NCBI RefSeq assembly: GCF_000383575.1
Contig: NZ_KB911579.1
Location: 5,169,424 to 5,233,423 of the forward strand
DNA: 64,000 nt
Direction: 5' to 3'
Origin: Salinispora oceanensis
GTDB taxonomy: Bacteria; Actinomycetota; Actinomycetes; Mycobacteriales; Micromonosporaceae
The notes under the pieces are model-generated. The model did not search any database and had not been told where the DNA came from. It saw only the letters and a program-made list of their open reading frames with translations. Each line of letters begins with the position of its first letter. Within the stretch, counting starts at the first letter, position 1. This document shows positions 61,903 to 64,000 of the stretch, piece by piece. The position numbers and the translations under genes were made by a program.

Positions 61903-62694
61903 GTGGCAGAGCAGGACATATTCGCTGCCCTGAAAGCCGAGGGCGAGAGTGTCGACCACCTGGTCACCGGGCTGGACAAGGACGCCTGGGAAACGCCGAC
62001 GCCGGCCGAGGGTTGGACGGTGGCACACCAGATCGCACACCTGGCTGCCACCTTCCGGATGGCCGGTCTCGCAGCCGCTGCCCCGGACGAGTTCCGACGC
62101 ATGATGTCCCAGATGAGTGACTCGTTCGAGTCCAACGTCCAGGCGGCGATGGCCCCATACGTGGCGCAGCCGCCGAGCCGGCTGCTGGGGGCGTGGCGCG
62201 ACGAGCGGGCCACCACCCAGAAGGCCCTCGCCGCCGTCGCAGATGGCACTTTGCTGCCGTGGCTGGTCCGCCCGATCCCCGCGCCCGTGCTGGCGGCCGC
62301 CGGGATGATGGAGTTGTTCGGGCACGGCCAGGACATCGCGGACGCCCTCGGGGCAGCGCGTCAACACACCGACCGGCTTCGCTACCTGGTGGAGTTCGCC
62401 CTCCGCACCTGGGACTTCGGCTACCTGGCCCGCGGGCTTGAGGTGCCGGACACGCGGTTCCAGTTCCGCGTCACCGCGCCCTCCGGCGCGCGCTGGCAGT
62501 TCGGTCCGGTCGAGGCCGAGCAGACCATCACCGGATCCGCCACCGACCTGTGCCTGCTGGTAACCCGACGTCGCCACCGCGACGACCTGGCGCTGAAGGC
62601 CACAGGCAACGAAGCCGACCGGTGGCTGGACGTCGCGCAGGCATACCGCGGGCCGGCCGGTCCCGGCCGACGCCCCGGGCAGTTCGCCCGCTGA
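61903..62694 (+). CDS. TIGR03084-type metal-dependent (DinB-like) protein
   Basis: A 263-aa protein with an N-terminal maleylpyruvate-isomerase-like helical bundle (WTVAHQIAHLAATFRMAG, then FGHGQDIADAL with candidate metal His) and a C-terminal SCP2-like domain (TDLCLLVTRRRHRDDLALKA). Substrate unknown. The GTG at 61903 follows GAGAGGATG. It is likely the last gene of the rightward operon because a strong hairpin follows. Confidence 0.8.
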   Translation: MAEQDIFAALKAEGESVDHLVTGLDKDAWETPTPAEGWTVAHQIAHLAATFRMAGLAAAAPDEFRRMMSQMSDSFESNVQAAMAPYVAQPPSRLLGAWRDERATTQKALAAVADGTLLPWLVRPIPAPVLAAAGMMELFGHGQDIADALGAARQHTDRLRYLVEFALRTWDFGYLARGLEVPDTRFQFRVTAPSGARWQFGPVEAEQTITGSATDLCLLVTRRRHRDDLALKATGNEADRWLDVAQAYRGPAGPGRRPGQFAR

Positions 62695-62701
62695 CGTCCC
62701 C

Positions 62702-62734
62702 GGGTGCCCTGGCGGGAGAACCGCCAGGGCACCC
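62702..62734. terminator. Hairpin terminator after the rightward operon
   Basis: GGGTGCCCTGGCGG at 62702-62715 pairs perfectly over 14 bp with CCGCCAGGGCACCC at 62721-62734, with the 5-nt loop GAGAA. It lies 7 nt past the TIGR03084-type stop and separates it from a convergent gene. Confidence 0.88.
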
Positions 62735-62858
62735 GATCACATCCGCATCGACCAGGCCCTGGGCGAGCAGCGATCGTACGAGCGCGTGCCGCGAGGTAGC
62801 GGCTGTCCCGCCTGGGCTTCCAGAAACTCGGAGACCCAACCCGCCAAGGTCGACTTAC

Positions 62859-63857
62859 TCAAGCAGCCCCTCGTTCATCGTCGGTCGTCCCCGGTCGGCC
62901 GGAGGATGCGCCACCCGCCGCGCGGCGGAATCTCGTCGCGAGGCGATCGAACGCCAGCGCGAGTTCGTCTCCGTCGATCACCTCAAGGTCGAGGTCGAGC
63001 TGTGCCATCCAGAGCGCGAGCCGGTCCGGGTGATCGGAACCCAGCACGACCTGGCAGGTGAACTCGTCAACCACCTCGATCTCGACCGGGATGCGGATCT
63101 TCGCTGCGACCTCGGCGGCGGGAGCACGTACGAGTAGCCGGGCGCGGTACGTCCAGGCCGCCCTGCTGACCCGTCCAACGACGTACTCGACGACGTTGTC
63201 CGCCGGAATCGCACGCGGGTGAAACCGCACGCCCGTCGGTGCGTGCACCACCATGCGGTCGACCCGGAAGACCCGCCAGTCGTCCCGGTCGAGATCCCAG
63301 GCGAGTAGGTACCAGAGCGACCCCCAGCTCACCAGCCGTTGCGGCTCGGCATGGCGAACCCCTTCGCTGCCGCCCGGCTTGGTGTAGCCGAAGCGAAGCC
63401 GTTCCTGGCCGCGGATCGCGGCAGCGACCGCGCCGAGGACCGACAGATCCAGCGGTGGCCGTGCCCCCGGAACAACGCTCGTCGCCTCCCGCACCGCCGC
63501 AACGCGCCGGCGGAGGCGCGCGGGCAGCACCTGCTCCAGCTTCGCGAGCGCGGTAAGCGATGTCTCCTCGACACCGAGCCGTTGGGTCGCGACCGCACCC
63601 AGCCCGACCGCGACCGCCACCGCCTCGTCGTCGTCAAGCAGCAGTGGGGGCATCGCCGTACCGGCGGCCAGCCGGTACCCACCCGCGATGCCCGGGCGCG
63701 CGACCACGGGATAGCCGAGCGACCGCAGTTTGGCGACATCGGCGCGGACCGTCCTCGTGCTCACCTCCAGCCGGCCGGCGAGCTCGGCGCTCGTCCAGTC
63801 ACGCTTGAGCTGAAGCAGTGACAGCAGTTCGAGCAGGCGGGCCGAGGTCTCCAACAC
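62859..63857 (-). CDS. WYL-domain transcription regulator (YafY-type)
   Basis: A 332-aa regulator: N-terminal HTH_11-type helix-turn-helix (LETSARLLELLSLLQLKRDW, SAELAGRLEVSTRTVRADVA) and a central WYL domain (QRLVSWGSLWYLLAWDLDRDDW) with a C-terminal extension. WYL proteins bind ligands or nucleic acids. The GTG at 63857 gives MLETSARLL, the usual family start. The C-terminus is Gly/Ser/Arg rich. Confidence 0.88.
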   Translation of the reverse strand: MLETSARLLELLSLLQLKRDWTSAELAGRLEVSTRTVRADVAKLRSLGYPVVARPGIAGGYRLAAGTAMPPLLLDDDEAVAVAVGLGAVATQRLGVEETSLTALAKLEQVLPARLRRRVAAVREATSVVPGARPPLDLSVLGAVAAAIRGQERLRFGYTKPGGSEGVRHAEPQRLVSWGSLWYLLAWDLDRDDWRVFRVDRMVVHAPTGVRFHPRAIPADNVVEYVVGRVSRAAWTYRARLLVRAPAAEVAAKIRIPVEIEVVDEFTCQVVLGSDHPDRLALWMAQLDLDLEVIDGDELALAFDRLATRFRRAAGGASSGRPGTTDDERGAA

Positions 63858-63899
63858 GTCCCCAGCATGACAGCGATTGCGGAAGCTAACCTGCCGCAT

Positions 63900-64000
63900 C
63901 TATCCGGAGGATGTCGATGTAGGCGAGACAGCCGGGCCATCCGGCACCCGGCCCGCCACCAACCCACCGAGCGTCGGCAGCCGAGGCCCCCATGCCGTCG
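63900..64000 (-). other. Possible 3' end of a leftward gene running off the edge
   Basis: One minus-strand frame is open from the edge to a stop at 63900, reading AWGPRLPTLGGLVAGRV and ending PTSTSSG. This could be a C-terminal tail or chance; the 100 bp are too few to judge. Confidence 0.2.

Noticed and set aside
1..64000. CRISPR arrays, tRNA or rRNA genes, intact insertion sequences
   Set aside because: No regularly spaced direct repeats, no cloverleaf or rRNA sequence, and no transposase with inverted ends were recognised by reading.

Overview
The window is high-GC actinobacterial DNA. GTG and TTG starts are frequent, genes are chained by ATGA/GTGA overlaps, and the mix of KstR-boxed sterol catabolism, SARP and LuxR regulators, secreted glycosidases and an enediyne polyketide synthase points to a Micromonosporaceae-like organism (Micromonospora or Salinispora type). 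The genus is an inference.

Positions 1-15240 hold a compact sterol-catabolism locus. It contains fadD3 behind a KstR2-type operator, hsaB-hsaC-hsaD-hsaA (second-ring opening and meta-cleavage), kshA and kshB (9-alpha-hydroxylase) with a four-cysteine small protein wedged between them, kstD plus a second KstD/fumarate-reductase-like flavoprotein, a MaoC hydratase resembling Rv3538, the side-chain acyl-CoA dehydrogenase pair fadE28/fadE29, and an SRPBCC protein. Five sequences match the KstR consensus TnnAACnnGTTnnA and a sixth nearly matches; one lies ahead of a partial DUF3068 membrane-protein gene at the left edge.

Positions 15240-41100 are mostly accessory and housekeeping genes. They include a secreted GH5-FnIII-CBM2 cellulase with a CebR-like box, a GH13 amylase with two CBM20 modules, a serine-hydrolase gene, two NarL-type two-component systems (one divergent from a MacB/FtsX-type ABC exporter), DUF998, VOC and cupin genes, an SDR, a DHA2 efflux pump, DUF899, a 1102-aa SARP/NB-ARC/TPR regulator, and a membrane-anchored M16 peptidase overlapping a partner gene of unknown function.

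Positions 41100-62700 hold an enediyne-type locus. All catalytic residues I could check in the 1940-aa PKSE (KS-AT-ACP-KR-DH-PPTase) are present. Around it are unbL (E3-like), unbV (E4-like), unbU (E5-like), thioesterase E10, flavin reductase E6, and a DUF5987/GMC oxidoreductase pair that resembles E8/E9, with MerR and AraC regulators, a radical SAM/SPASM protein, a hemerythrin, an AhpD-like protein and a TIGR03084-type protein alongside. The locus is partly decayed. The P450 that should follow E6 (the E7 position) is a frameshifted and truncated relic, and a second DUF1702/UnbL gene carries an in-frame stop and deletions. I see no apoprotein, sugar or aromatic-moiety genes, so the cluster is reduced, cryptic or incomplete.

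The right end has a strong hairpin terminator and a WYL-domain regulator. No tRNA, rRNA, CRISPR array or intact insertion sequence was recognised.
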